Part shown: positions 40,133 to 51,638 of the stretch, one piece after another
Position numbering within the stretch: the first letter of the stretch is position 1
Layout of the letters: the number at the start of each line of letters is the position of its first letter
Source of the DNA: Thelonectria olida
Taxonomy: Eukaryota; Ascomycota; Sordariomycetes; Hypocreales; Nectriaceae
Length of the DNA: 64,000 nt
Assembly: GCA_020736575.1 (NCBI GenBank)
Contig: JAGPYM010000004.1
Coordinates: forward strand, 2,728,001 to 2,792,000
Direction of reading: 5' to 3'
Position numbers and translations under genes: made by a program
The notes under the pieces: generated by a model
What the model saw: the letters and a program-made list of their open reading frames with translations, nothing else
The model's database searches: none
What the model was told of the DNA's origin: nothing

Positions 40133-41180
40133 ATGACTACTCAATCAGTCAACTATGGTACATCCATCCCTCCAGCTCCAGATATCAAAATGATTTAAAT
40201 TGACGTGCTTGACAGTGACCCTCGATGTCTTTACGGACAAACGGTATGCGAGACCCCAAGGCATCACTACCATCAAACTAATAAGATGCAGGTTCAAGGG
40301 CAATCAAGTCGCCGTGGTCGAGTTGGCCGAGCCATTGTCGACAGAACAGATGCAGATGATTGCCCGCGAATTCAACTTCTCGGAAACCGTCTTCCTGCAT
40401 CGTCCCGACCCATCACAGCCTCCCCAGATCTGGATCTTCACTCCCGTCAACGAAATGGACTTTGCTGGACATCCCGTCATCGGCACCGGCCACGCCTTGT
40501 TCCGGCAGCTTCTTCCCAACCCCAGCTACTCTTCCGAATCGGCCCCAGAGTCGCTGGATATCAAGATCAAGGCTGGAACGGTCACTGTGAAATACGACGC
40601 CGAACGGCAGATTGTGTCGGCTCAGGTGCCGCACAACGTTCACGTCCACCATGTCACGGCACCCAAAGCAGCCATTTTCCACACGCAGCCAAGCCTTGTC
40701 GGGCAAGCCATCGCAGATACATTCCCAGCCGTCTCCATCGTCAAGGGCGTCACCTACGTTCTCGTGGACTTTACAGAGTCGCCGTCTACATTTGCTCAGG
40801 TAAAGGCAGGCCCTAGCCCCGTTGTTCCCCTCGACGACGACTGGGCGCCATCCTTTGTGGGGACCATGTACTACAGAGTACTCGGTACTCGAGATGAGTC
40901 TGGCAGAAAGGTGTGGGATCTTCGCGTCCGCATGATTGCCATCAACCTAGAGGACCCGGCCTGTGGCAGTGGCTCATGCTCCTTGGCCGTGTATCTTGCT
41001 CTTAGAGATGGCAAGGCCGACGGGTCGTACAGGTTCTACCTGGATCAAGGATCCGAGATTGGAAGGGATAGTAACATTATTGTTGATGTCGTGCTCGATG
41101 AGAGTGGAAAGCTTGTCAGGTCGGTTTTGCTATCTGGCAAGGCAGCACCTGTGACGGAGGGTAAACTTCTTTTGCCTTGA
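40133..41180 (+). CDS. PhzF-family isomerase-like protein
   Basis: Three exons, 40133-40157, 40216-40243 and 40292-41180, give 313 residues. The first two exons are only 25 and 28 nt, but the joins restore the canonical start MTTQSVNYVTLDVFTDKRFK followed by GNQVAVVELAEPL. The family's catalytic Glu sits in FNFSETVFL, followed by FAGHPVIGTGHAL and DPACGSGSCSLAVYLAL. The fold is two diaminopimelate-epimerase-like halves. The bacterial founder acts in phenazine synthesis, but most fungal members have unknown substrates, so no phenazine pathway is implied. Confidence 0.88.
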
Positions 41181-42164
41181 GGAAGGTTATGGTTGGTAGT
41201 GCAAGATTAAAGGAACGTTTTGATTCAAGAGGCGATTCGTGATCTCAACTGTGCCCTCCAAGTGCTAATGGAGGCTTTAGCAAAGAAACTTGTACATTAT
41301 ATCCTTCCGAGCTTCCAGCTTATAGTTAGATCACGTGGCATATTGGCTTTGCTCAGTCCGGTGTTTATCGCCAGCTATTCTTGGCAGAATTGTAGTTAAA
41401 CTGGTCTAGCGAGAGGATATTAAAAGTCCAGTTCGACTTCCAGCCCACTACTAAAGTGACAAGCCAAAAGTCTAGCACCATCACTCCCAACCTCACTCCT
41501 TACCTCATGCCTTACCTCATGCCTAACCTTATACTTGAATGCTCTATGTAGGGCGGTGCTAGACTTTGAACTGGTCTGGTAGCTTTCTTTGGGCAGGATA
41601 AAAGGATCAAAACCCAACACTGGTTGGCTCGCATACTGGGACCCTGGGAATTAGCAACCTACAGTGTCCTAATCAACATCAGAATAAGGTCGATTGGGCA
41701 GTTAGTGTGGCACGCGCTACCAAAGTGGCAGGATTTTCCACATCCGATGTTGAATAGTGTGCATTTGCCAATGCAACCTACTATATTCAGCCTCGGAATG
41801 GCCCTGGCCGAGCGATAGTAGCCTTATACCCCGCTCCCCAGCGTTGCGCACGAATAGGGCTTCGCGACACTCGGAAGTCGGCATCTCGTCGACGTACCTA
41901 TTCGGCTTCGGTGGTATTAAAGCTTCTCGTTGACAAGTTCCAGCGTTGCGCACGAATAGGACTTCGCGACACTCGGGAGCCGGCATCTCGTCGACGTACC
42001 TATTCTGTTTCGGTAGCTACTGAAGCTTCTCGTCGAACAAGTTCAAGTCGTTCACAGGGCCAAGTGCGTAGCTATGAAGAAATATAAAGGGGCACGCGAG
42101 AGAAAGGGCTCACCTTGGTGCCCATCCCACCGTTCCTCGACCAAAGTGATCATCCATATTAGAT
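41181..42164. promoter_or_regulatory. Promoter region of the arabinofuranosidase gene
   Basis: About 1 kb of spacer. It holds a short CTTACCTCATGC tandem run at about 41499-41525, a 102-nt tandem duplication at 41839-42046 and a TATAAAG element at 42083-42089, about 80 nt before the ATG at 42165. Confidence 0.6.
41839..42046 (+). repeat. Tandem duplication, ~102-nt unit, in the arabinofuranosidase promoter
   Basis: Unit 1 begins at 41839 and unit 2 at 41941. Shared blocks include CAGCGTTGCGCACGAATAGG, CTTCGCGACACTCGG and GCATCTCGTCGACGTACC. Each unit also contains CGAATAGG and, about 45-50 nt on, a CCTATTC complement. By eye the units are about 85-90% identical. Confidence 0.85.
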
Positions 42165-43673
42165 ATGTTCTCGCATGGGAACCTGGTACTCGCCCTAGGC
42201 CTTGCTGCCACGGGCTCCCTTGTCGCCGCCGGGCCCTGCGACATCTACTCCTCCGGCGGCACGCCATGTGTCGCCGCTCACAGCACCACTCGTGCCCTAT
42301 ACAGCGCCTACACGGGCTCACTCTACCAGGTGCGACGCGGCTCTGACAGTACCACGCTCAACATCGCGCCGCTGTCCGCCGGCGGTGTCGCCAACGCCGC
42401 CGCCCAAGACTCCTTCTGCGCCAACACGACCTGTCTCATCACCATCATATATGACCAGTCTGGCCGCGGTAACCACCTAACCCAGGCTCCGCCCGGCGGT
42501 TTCTCGGGCCCGGAACCCAATGGCTACGACAACCTGGCCAGCGCCATTGGCGCACCCGTCACGCTGAACGGTCAGAAGGCGTACGGCGTCTTTATATCGC
42601 CCGGCACCGGCTACCGCAACAACGCCGTCAGCGGTACAGCTACAGGCGACGCGGCCGAGGGCATGTACGCCGTCCTCGACGGGACTCACTACAACGGTGG
42701 CTGCTGCTTCGACTACGGCAACGCCGAGACCAACAGTCGCGATACCGGCAACGGCCACATGGAGGCCATCTACTTTGGCGACAGCACCAGCTGGGGCACT
42801 GGCTCCGGCAGCGGCCCTTGGATCATGGCCGACCTCGAGAACGGCCTGTTCTCTGGCTCCAGCTCTGGAAACAACGCTGGCGACCCGTCCATCTCGTACC
42901 GCTTCGTCACTGCCGTCATCAAGGGCGGGCCAAACAAGTGGGCGATCCGCGGCGCCAACGCTGCGTCTGGCTCGCTGTCGACTTACTACAGCGGTGCGCG
43001 CCCATCGGCGTCTGGCTACAACCCCATGAGCAAAGAGGGTGCCATCATTCTCGGAATCGGCGGCGATAACAGCGTCAGCGCCCAGGGCACTTTCTACGAG
43101 GGAGTCATGACTTCGGGCTATCCGTCCGATGCCACCGAGAACTCGGTGCAGGCTAACATCGTAGCCGCCAAATATGTCACCACGTCGTTGACCAGCGGCT
43201 CGGCCCTCACCGTCGGTTCCTCGATTTCGCTGCGAGCCACCACGGCCTGCTGCACGACACGCTACATCGCACACACCGGCTCAACCATCAACACGCAGGT
43301 TGTCTCCTCGTCCAGCACCACGGCCCTCAAACAGCAGGCAAGCTGGACGGTTCGCACCGGCCTTGGAAACAGTGCCTGCTTCTCGTTCGAGTCCGTCGAC
43401 ACCCCCGGCAGCTACATACGACACTACAACTTCGAGCTCGTCCTCAACGCCAACGACGGGACCAAGCAGTTCGGCGAAGACGCCACCTTCTGCCCACAAG
43501 CCGCTCTCAGCGGCCAGGGCAGCTCGATTCGATCCTGGAGCTATCCCACTCGCTATTTCCGCCACTACAGCAACGTGCTCTACGCCGCGAGCAACGGCGG
43601 CGTTCACACCTTCGACGCCGCCAGCTCATTCAACAACGACGTGAGCTGGTCGATCAGCGCCAGCTTCGCTTGA
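42165..43673 (+). CDS. abfB: Secreted alpha-L-arabinofuranosidase, GH54 + CBM42 (AbfB type)
   Basis: Single exon, 502 residues, typical AbfB length. It releases terminal arabinose from arabinoxylan and arabinan outside the cell. A signal peptide (MFSHGNLVLALGLAATGSLV, cleavage near AAG) is followed by the mature start GPCDIYSSGGTPCVAAHSTT. The catalytic nucleophile is E225 in MADLENGLFSG and the acid/base D301 in GIGGDNS. The rare vicinal disulphide pair is C180-C181 (NGGCCFDYG). All these sit four residues beyond the positions known for the Aspergillus kawachii enzyme. The arabinose-binding CBM42 beta-trefoil fills about 345-500 (SFESVDTPGSYIRHYNFEL, FRHYSNVLYA). The promoter has a 102-nt tandem duplication and a TATAAAG box. 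Confidence 0.96.
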   Translation: MFSHGNLVLALGLAATGSLVAAGPCDIYSSGGTPCVAAHSTTRALYSAYTGSLYQVRRGSDSTTLNIAPLSAGGVANAAAQDSFCANTTCLITIIYDQSGRGNHLTQAPPGGFSGPEPNGYDNLASAIGAPVTLNGQKAYGVFISPGTGYRNNAVSGTATGDAAEGMYAVLDGTHYNGGCCFDYGNAETNSRDTGNGHMEAIYFGDSTSWGTGSGSGPWIMADLENGLFSGSSSGNNAGDPSISYRFVTAVIKGGPNKWAIRGANAASGSLSTYYSGARPSASGYNPMSKEGAIILGIGGDNSVSAQGTFYEGVMTSGYPSDATENSVQANIVAAKYVTTSLTSGSALTVGSSISLRATTACCTTRYIAHTGSTINTQVVSSSSTTALKQQASWTVRTGLGNSACFSFESVDTPGSYIRHYNFELVLNANDGTKQFGEDATFCPQAALSGQGSSIRSWSYPTRYFRHYSNVLYAASNGGVHTFDAASSFNNDVSWSISASFA

Positions 43674-43949
43674 GTCCTTGCCAAAACCTTACCAGAGGTT
43701 CGGTGCACCTCGCATCTCACCGATCGCGTGCTATTCAAGTTGGTTTCCTTCTTTCACTCGTTCACTGTTATCTACGCGCCGAAATGGGAAAGGACGTGAA
43801 CAAGTAGATGCTATGTAGTTCAGTTCTATTAGGGATGCTGATCACACACTGGAAGCTGGTTAGAGCTGTGTGAGAAACTTTGCCTGCTGCTTCTATGAAT
43901 CCTTATTATACTAAGGCCCAAAGCGCGTGTTCAATTAAGCCAATCCTTC
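43674..43949. other. 3'-3' spacer between convergent genes
   Basis: 276 nt between the arabinofuranosidase stop and the stop of the convergent CorA-like gene. No feature is seen. Confidence 0.4.
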
Positions 43950-46562
43950 CTATCCCCCTGTTACCCTTTGCCAGGCCACTGCCGTAATATCAATAAGAAC
44001 AAGTAAACTCGTGAGAAGAAGAAACAAGATTACCGCAACGGGAGATAGTAAAATAATGAATGCATCACGAATTGCCTGCAGGAAGTTCCATGAACAGCCA
44101 TACATTGACCGACAGTACAAAGCTCGATGCAGTAATGTTCTGGGCCAGGCCATCCAGGGGATGACAATGAAGTGGAGAGGGATGTAACATATTGCGTAAG
44201 GGATATACAATACCCAATACTTTTCTGCTGGTGGCTCGTATCTGAGGCCGGCCTCTTTTGATTCCAAGTCATTCTCCTCTGACGGCGGAGTCAAAACCTC
44301 CTTGAGATATTCGGAATAGGCCACAAGGCGATCCCAGTACTTGAGTTTCAGCCATTGGCGCAGTGATTTCCAAGAATCATGGCTAGATGTCGCAGAGTTT
44401 CTCACAACGGCCGAAGTTTGCGCCATCAGATTAGTTATGCCGACACCCATCAGCGCCGTGGCGAGAAGCAGCACGACAAGAAAGACGAAAAAGGACACGA
44501 GTGTGGCCGATTCTGGCAGAGGGTTTATACTGTATATACTCTAGTTGATGAGATGTTAGATATACAGACTCGTCAAGGTTCTTTCTAGCATATAAAACTT
44601 ACCGCTGCTGTCCCTAGTGGAAGGTAGATGATGGCTAGGTATGTGAGAACTTTGACACGTTGTCCTTGTTGCAATGCCAGGCGAGCCTCGAGAACAGCCG
44701 TCGCTCCGTGAAGCTAGTCGACGGTGAGCATGAGCTTGGAATTCAAAATACTGGAGTGTTCGCTTACTGCGTTTCTCTGCACTGCTAGTTAGCATAAAAC
44801 CGTCACTGGCGTGGGACCCAAATATCATTCACTTACTCTTTCTTGCACATCTTGTCGGCAGGACAAGAACTCTTCTCGTAACTCCTCTAGATCTGAGACT
44901 GCCTCTGTCCACTTTTGTGACCAAAATTCAATTCCGGGCCGCTCAGATGCGTGGGCTTTGGCGCTGATGTCTTTCAGAAAACTGTTCGACGTCTTGTCGA
45001 CAAACCTGAGCGTACTCGAGATGGAATGGCAGACCATGTCACAAGTCTTGACAACCCAATGATACAGATGCGACTTTGTAAAGTCTTCGTCATCAAAAAG
45101 ACTCATATCGTCCAGATCTGCTAGACGCGCCTTCAACGCATCCATAATGTTCTGTTCATCAACCCTCTGAGTCTGGAGTGCCCCATGGATGCCCCCCAGG
45201 AACTGCGCGATTGGTGTCGGGAGGGCTGTGTAATTTTCATCCAAGTTGGACCTCCGTCTGCGTATGCAATTGATTGTGAGGATGTTCCAAAGAACTGGCG
45301 ATGCGGTAAGAAAGTCCAGTTCCTCCCTTCGCGATGTAGATTCCTCGGGGAGGAAAAACGTTAATAAGACTGATGATGAGAGTTGACACAGGCTTTGGGA
45401 GTCCGCGACTGCGGCCGATTGTAGCGGCTTGAATGCTTCTATCAATTTGAGGTCAGGAAGCTCCGAGAGAGGCAGGTCGCCATTGATGTCTTGTAGCAAA
45501 AAGTGAGGTATATGGCAGGAGTATGACAATCTTCGGTAGCATATTCTAGTGTTCTTGAGACATACGAGTCAGCCGATATCCACGTAAGAGTGTTCGAAAA
45601 ACGAGTCTCCAAACAGCGTAGACTTGATTTTAATGGCAAACTCACCGCCTCTGTGTCAGAAGGGGTCATGGGCTGGAACTGGCTCGGTCTCTTCAATGTA
45701 TGTGTGAAGCCCACATGTCTTTGAATGAATTCTCGGATGAATGCTGTATCTTCGTTCTGGAGCCGTAGACAGAACACATGCAGTAACAGCAAAGGAGCTC
45801 TTCGGATCAATGACGCCGTCTCCTCAATTTGCCTACACGACGGGTTCAGTAACGCACACGGGGAAAAGATACGGCCATAGGAACTTACACAATGCGACCC
45901 CTCGAGCAGCGTAATTCGAGGGGTAGATCTAGGTCTGATGTGGTGGCATCGTTTTTGACGTCGTCTTCACCATCATCATTAGTATGACCGGGAGGATCAC
46001 CTGTATTATCGTCGGTAGCATCCTCAGGCTCATCATCCATAAACTCATTTATAACCTGATCGACGGCATCATCAGTAGTATCATCGGTATCGTTATCGGT
46101 ACCATTGTCGATAGCTTTGTCGGTATCATTCTCGACGAGGTTGAACTAAGTGTAACCCTCCATGAGCCCTCATCTTCTGAGAAATCACCATCGAGACGCG
46201 CATACCTTCAAAGGAAAGAAATATTTTGCAGTCGAGGAATCCAAAATGGCGGGTTGTCGCGTGACGGTATCGTTCAAAATAGATACATCTTCGGCGGTGC
46301 TACAGTTTATCAATTCTCCGGCCTTACCGAAGAAGAGGTAACGATGTGCGTTCGCCGCGAGTATTTTTAGGTAGTTTGAGCGTTGGGCGTTGTCCCAGTT
46401 CTGTGGTTGTTTGAAAGACGCCAGATCCGCCAAGATATGGGTCAAAACGCCTCCTATATTTGAAGATTCTTCGTAGTGGAACTCGAAATCGAATTGGGCG
46501 GTTGAAACATGCTGGACTTGGCCGTCAATCTCCTTGTTCTTGAGGGGAGGAACAGCAGACAT
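43950..46562 (-). CDS. CorA-like membrane protein (fungal coiled-coil/CorA-type), large
   Basis: Seven exons, 46562-46206, 46145-45889, 45832-45646, 45553-44837, 44776-44768, 44713-44603 and 44540-43950, give 742 residues. Exon 5 is a 9-nt micro-exon coding RNA (Arg-Asn-Ala). The soluble N-terminal part includes an acidic Asp/Thr-rich tract in exon 2. A long helical region follows, ending in LHGATAVLEARLALQQGQRV and then KVLTYLAIIYLPLGTAASIY, the CorA-like inner helix. A second helix is FFVFLVVLLLATALMGVGIT, and two more hydrophobic segments follow towards the C-terminus. The canonical GMN selectivity loop of true CorA magnesium channels is not seen; SIYSIN stands at that point. Metal transport is therefore unproven. 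All splice phases agree. Confidence 0.78.
44768..44776 (-). other. 9-nt micro-exon of the CorA-like gene
   Basis: AGAAACGCA is flanked by a TGCAG acceptor and a GTAAGC donor. Including it joins QER to RNA to LHGATAV in frame. Larger exons using upstream AGs shift the frame. Confidence 0.6.
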
Positions 46563-49420
46563 GGTAAGTAGAGGCGCCCTGGCATGAGAAGTGAATGGTC
46601 AGCTGGGAATAGTTACACTGCATTGCGGCCCTTTCCCATTCTTATTTCCTTGGCTTACAAGATATCACATCGACTGAGCCCCCTGAATGCGGCTGACAAG
46701 AGCGGTGAGACCGGAAGAGATGACCCCTCATCCCGTGGTGGCGGCATCGAGAACCAAAGCTATGACTTAGGTAATTTGCGTGCAAGGCTGACTTGTCAGG
46801 TAAAACGAAGTGGTCGGGCGGAATCAGCCTACACAGCCACATTGGAGCAAGTGCCCTCGGCCGCCTGGGCTCTGAACAATGATTTTTATCAGTCAATTCC
46901 TTGTCATATGCCATGTTTCGGTTTCAGGTATCGGAGTCTATTAAATCCATCTAGGAGAAGCCATTATCTGGAAGGACTCAGATTACGAGATGTGGTCAAG
47001 GAATACATAATATATAATAGTCCGTCGCTTGAGTACCCATCAGTGTTCAAGCGTCATATAATATCTAGTGCAGGAAGAACCCACGATGGGACTATAGAAG
47101 GTGCCGGAGAAATAAGGTAGTAAGCTGAAGGGTGATGAAGAAGGGAGAATGATCTACGTTTGTAAGTAAAGAGCTTTACATGCGACTACAAGGCTACACA
47201 AGGAAGTTTTCCCAGGCCTCATTGCTATATCAATAAGTGTCCGATTGAGCTTCAGTTGCCAAAGGTCTACCTATTCCTCAGTCAGGAGAAGGCAGGATTG
47301 CAAAGGTATAAGACAGCAGAAACCGCATCATAATTGATCTTGCTTTGTATTTACTCAGCTAGTTCCTGCAATTTCGGTGCATGATCCATCAGTGATGATT
47401 CAGCTTGAGCATCATCGATGGCCACCTCGCCGTCATCGCTGAGCTGAGTAGACTTCTCACAAGATAGATTATTCAATCTTCGACAATGACGAGTGGCAAA
47501 GAAACGCGTCACGTCTGTCCGGTCTACTCAGATCCGCGTTCCTCGTTTATTCTTGCATATGTTAGCTCCATCACGCCAAGTGTTGCAACGGGGATGGGTG
47601 ACGACACATGCTCGCATGCCTAGGCCTGGGGATCGTTGTCGAAAAACCAAAATCTCAGAACAGAGTTCTTGAGTTAAGTCCTGAAAATCTGTCGATCGGC
47701 AACGTGTCTAGGGTTAGAGAAAGGCTATCATGTTTTGGTGGATGACATCAAAGCAACACACCGAATTCCTGAAATTGAAAGAAACTGATAGCTAGGTCGT
47801 CATCGGTTTCTTTCAGCTCCTATTAACCTCTCTTCTCTAGCCTTCAATCCAACTCTTTCCCATTTCCAGGACATACTCCATCTCTGGTCGGAGTCTGGTC
47901 TTTCTCCTTCGTGTTCTGGGCTCCAGCCTTTCTCACTTTTAACGTGCTTGTTATGAAGATGCAAGCACTGACACTATAACACAATGTGACTATAATTGAA
48001 CGAACGCCTTAAAGAAAGAGAGTTTTAGATCTTGTTCAATCACCTGCATCGGTGCCTTGAAACTTGTCAAGTTGCCACACGTCAGCTGTCAACAAACGTT
48101 GATTTACCAAATCAAAGACAATGCCATTGTGAGTTGATGACAGCACAGCAAAAGCCAATGGCCGTTACTTTCGGAACACCTGCCCGCTTTAGTTAACCCC
48201 AAGCGTCTACAACTGCTTTAGGTTGATACAGCATTCCTACTCGTCTAGTCTTTCTGCAGCCGGACTAGGCAACTAGGCCTGGAGTGAGACAAAGCTTAGA
48301 TGAGCATTCCATCTCTCGATTAGCTCTGAAATTTTCAAATGACTGGAGACGAGACACCTCTCCCTTCGTCCACCCCGTTACTTAGGCGGCAGTTCAAGAG
48401 AAATAAGGTTGCCCATGTTCCACCCACTGTCCACAACTTGCTCAGCCGAGGACCGGTCAAACGTTTGAGATTGTAGCCGTTTTCGAGCATGCCCGCGTCA
48501 CAGATTTTCACGGCTCCTAAGTCTTGGGTTACGCCCGGCAGCCGGGGAATTGTGGCGGCCTCTATATGACAGTGCAGAACTTATAGTGTGGCGGCCTGGA
48601 ATTCAATAGTGCCCAGCCCTCAGCGCTGGGACGCTCAACGCCTTGAAGATCTCCCAATTTCGTCTCCATTTCTGTTGGGAAGTAGGTTTCCCGGAATCCG
48701 GAAGGCGAACATGTTGCAATGATATCATGAGTCCTTGCAAAAACAGTGTCTTGATGCAAACGTGGTCGTCGATCAACGCCGTGGTGGTGGGTATGACTAC
48801 CACAGTGACAGACTGAGGGTGAGACCAGCCATTCCAGCTGCTTCTCAGCTGGACTCGCAAACCAAACACGTCTTGTCCTTTTGATAGGGATCGTTAAATC
48901 CGTTCATAGTAGAAGCAAGCCCCAAAAGCGGGAGGACTTCAGGGTCCTGTCTAGACCAAGCGGCGCCTTGAAACTCGGGCTGGATGCCTCTTCCTACTGG
49001 GCCGAGATCAAGCAATCCTCGCCAAGCATTTCAGGAACGGATCCGACCACTCTTCCTGGTCATGTTCGCCGTCTATTTCGGGGACTATGGCTTCACTTGG
49101 CCGATCTGGGCTGGAGGCTGAGTTTCTCGACTGCCTTGCCGCTCCCGGGCACCCTGCTTCCGTCTCTAGTCGAACTCTACGCGAAAATGCAACGTCAATG
49201 AAGGGTTTGGGAATCGGAGAGAGCGACACTCTCAGGTATGCTACGGTTATGGCTGGGTTGAATAACATTTGAAACATGTATAATAAGGCCAAGCCCACCC
49301 AGCTGTTCAGGAGACTTCTAGCCTTACTGTCCACCCAATTCAACTTATTCCGTAGGATTCTCTTCTTCTTCTACAAGTTCATTTTTCCACTCATATCTAC
49401 TTCTCCATCTCTCTCTCGTC
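46563..49420. other. Long gene-free interval (2.9 kb)
   Basis: Between the CorA-like gene start and the CAP-protein gene. The longest frame (46584-47120, plus) has no recognisable domain and an unusual composition, so I treat it as chance. No tRNA, transposase motif or long repeat was seen. An imperfect palindrome around 47388-47421 (CCATCAGTGATGAT ... ATCATCGATGG) is the only local structure noted. Confidence 0.45.
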
Positions 49421-50225
49421 ATGTTGTTCTCTACTTTCTACGGCCCTCTTCTCCTTGTCGCAATGCAGACTGTGGTCCTTGGTGACCCAATTCCCATTTA
49501 CAACCGGGACGTTCACCACCCCCAAGCGAGATCTTCCGAAACTACCGATGTGACTATTATCAAAGGAGGGCCGGCCCTGTATCCCCGACATATGGGATCG
49601 ATCGAATACGACCACGATTTGGATGTCCGCGGAATTGACGCGGCCCATCCACTCATCTTCTCCCGCGCCCTGTCCCCCGACCATCAGGAGGCCCTTCGTC
49701 TGCACAACGCGGCTCGCGCTAAGAAGAAGCTCAAGCCGCTCGTGTGGGATTCTAAGCTGTGGCAGGATGCCAAGGTCTGGGCCAAACACATGGCGAAAAC
49801 TGGTACATTCGCGCACTCTCCCTCAAAGGACCGACCCAATCAGGGTGAAAACCTGGCATACGCCTACTCCTCTGGCAAGATTTCGAACCCAATTACCCTT
49901 TCAACCAAGGCATGGTACGTTTATGCAGCCAAACGGAATATGAACTACAACTAACATTCAGCTTCAGGCTCAATGAAGCCAAGTATTACCACGGCGAGGT
50001 CATTCCAAAGGGCAACTTTTCCGACTACGGCCACTATAGTGAGTCTTTCGATAGACTGTGCTCTCCCGAGAGTGCTCCTAATGCTAACCTCCACCAGCTC
50101 AATGCATGTGGAATGGAACCACCAAGGTTGGTTTCTCGTCTGCCCAGAGCAAGAAGGGTGCCTGGTACACAGTTGCTCGATATTCTGCTCCCGGAAACGT
50201 CGTCGGCAAGAAGCCCTACAAATAA
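49421..50225 (+). CDS. Secreted CAP/SCP-domain protein (PR-1-like)
   Basis: Three exons, 49421-49914, 49968-50038 and 50098-50225, give 230 residues. The signal peptide is MLFSTFYGPLLLVAMQTVVL(G). A propeptide-like stretch of about 80 residues with dibasic-free acidic sequence follows, then the CAP domain from LSPDHQEALRLHNAARAKKK. Hallmarks are HNAAR, WDSKLWQDAKVWAKHMAK, the FAHS/GENLAYAY pair and the C-terminal TQCMWNGTTKVGFSSAQ and GAWYTVARYSAPGNVV. Fungal CAP proteins bind sterols or fatty acids and some act in host interaction; the role here is unknown. It is a single CAP domain without other modules. Confidence 0.9.
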
Positions 50226-50466
50226 GTGAAAGCAGGCCAGTGTTGGGTGAATACACCTATCTAAAGCGGAGGAAAAGTTCAAATTGTTTCAAGATTGTAT
50301 TCAAGGTTGTATTATTAGTCGAGCCGGCAGGTGATGAGATGGTCCAACTCCATCGTGTACGCTACTACTATTTCATTCAGTCGTTTCCTTTTATCTAAAA
50401 CTAGATACCTAAAAGTTCGCAAGTTCGATGGAATTACTCCAACACTCTTTCCTCTAGCCATGAGTC

Positions 50467-51012
50467 TCATTTGAATGTGAGGTTGCTGTTTTTGAATGGG
50501 ATCAGTGCAAGAATAACAGCCTGCGTGTAAAAGGCGGCCCGGTCGACAACGTTGTCGGTCAACAGTCCGACTGAGCCGCTTTGCTGCTTCGAGTTGACTC
50601 TTCCAAACACCTTGTCGTCTGCATGGCCCAGTTCCATTCCCTCGCGCAAGAGCTGTGCCGATTCCTCTGGTAGATAATAGGACGCCGTGCGTGCCTTGCC
50701 GGTCTGGCCGTTTCGATCGGTGACGACGATCCATGCAAAGTTGAGAATGGCGCCGTCGTGGTTATCGACCCCGCCTTCAATTCCTACCCAATAATCCGCA
50801 TCCGGTAGGGTATTTCGGGCGTTTTTTACTCGGTTCAAAGCTCCTTGAAGTGTCTCTTTGTCTGAGAAGGGCTGTTCAGGGACTCCTGAGGGGACGCTCA
50901 CTTCCCGAATGTCGTAGTCTGCGGGCAGCAATGTTGTGAAGCCTTCGCGAGCTGCTTTGACCTTGACTGGGTTTTTGGAAGAGACGACGATTACTTTGTG
51001 AGGAGATGCCAT
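50467..51012 (-). CDS. Inosine/xanthosine triphosphatase-like protein (NTPase_I-T/YjjX family)
   Basis: Single exon, 181 residues. The family hydrolyses non-canonical ITP and XTP (and is sometimes named DUF84). The start MASPHKVIVVSSKNPVKVKA carries the SxNPVK substrate motif. The middle has PSGVPEQPFSDKETLQGA and DYWVGIEGG, and the C-terminus GSVGLLTDNVVDRAAFYTQA, all typical. In-frame sequence upstream to 51108 looks non-coding, so the ATG at 51012 is used. It is a compact cytosolic housekeeping enzyme and stands alone. Confidence 0.92.
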   Translation of the reverse strand: MASPHKVIVVSSKNPVKVKAAREGFTTLLPADYDIREVSVPSGVPEQPFSDKETLQGALNRVKNARNTLPDADYWVGIEGGVDNHDGAILNFAWIVVTDRNGQTGKARTASYYLPEESAQLLREGMELGHADDKVFGRVNSKQQSGSVGLLTDNVVDRAAFYTQAVILALIPFKNSNLTFK

Positions 51013-51638
51013 GATGAAGTTGTGTAGGTCAGGACGATAATGTCTGTTGTCGTGTGAGTTGGTATTACACCACTGGGTTGGATGGGTATGATGCTCACTT
51101 TGAAACACTTTATGATGAAGGTTGCTTTTGGGTATAAGCTATAATAGTAGGTAGTGTGTGTATTGAGTTGAGAGAGCCCGAGGCATTAATGAGTGAGAAA
51201 AAGAATAATACGAACGATCACACCGGTGTGAGTCATCGGCTCCATCTCATTGCGGGGCATCCAATCGACCGGTATGAGTCTATGGTTTGCTTATTGATCC
51301 GACATATCTCACATTGTAGGCCCTCGATAATGATCGAGTTCATTCGCCTTTCATGAAGGATGCATCTCAAGTGAGGTTGGAAGGCAACGTTGCAAATAGG
51401 AGACTCTCAATCAATAAATGCTCGCTGATGATGAAGGGCTCAAGTGTTGGAGACACATATGCAGCAAAAATGACAATAAAATTAAGGTATCTGAATAAAG
51501 TGCATAGCACAAGAAGAACCAGGCGTGGTTTGTAGACCACTGAGATTATCCAAACATCAACAGTAGAGACGGCGTACCATATGCTCCACGTAATTCCATC
51601 TGTTCATTAACCATGCCATGCATGGCCGAGTCACCCAT
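51013..51638. other. Spacer between ITPase-like and selenium-binding-protein-like genes
   Basis: 626 nt holding the promoter of the ITPase-like gene and the 3' flank of the next minus-strand gene. Nothing else is recognisable. Confidence 0.4.

Noticed and set aside
42477..43274. A 265-codon open frame antisense to the arabinofuranosidase gene
   Set aside because: Ala/Arg/Gly-rich composition with no domain; it mirrors the GC-rich GH54 coding strand.
46584..47120. A 178-codon plus-strand frame in the intergenic region
   Set aside because: No family similarity, irregular composition and no splice or promoter support.
47388..47421. Imperfect palindrome CCATCAGTGATGAT ... ATCATCGATGG
   Set aside because: The arms differ in length by three bases and the surrounding sequence is rich in CATC/GATG words, so chance is likely.
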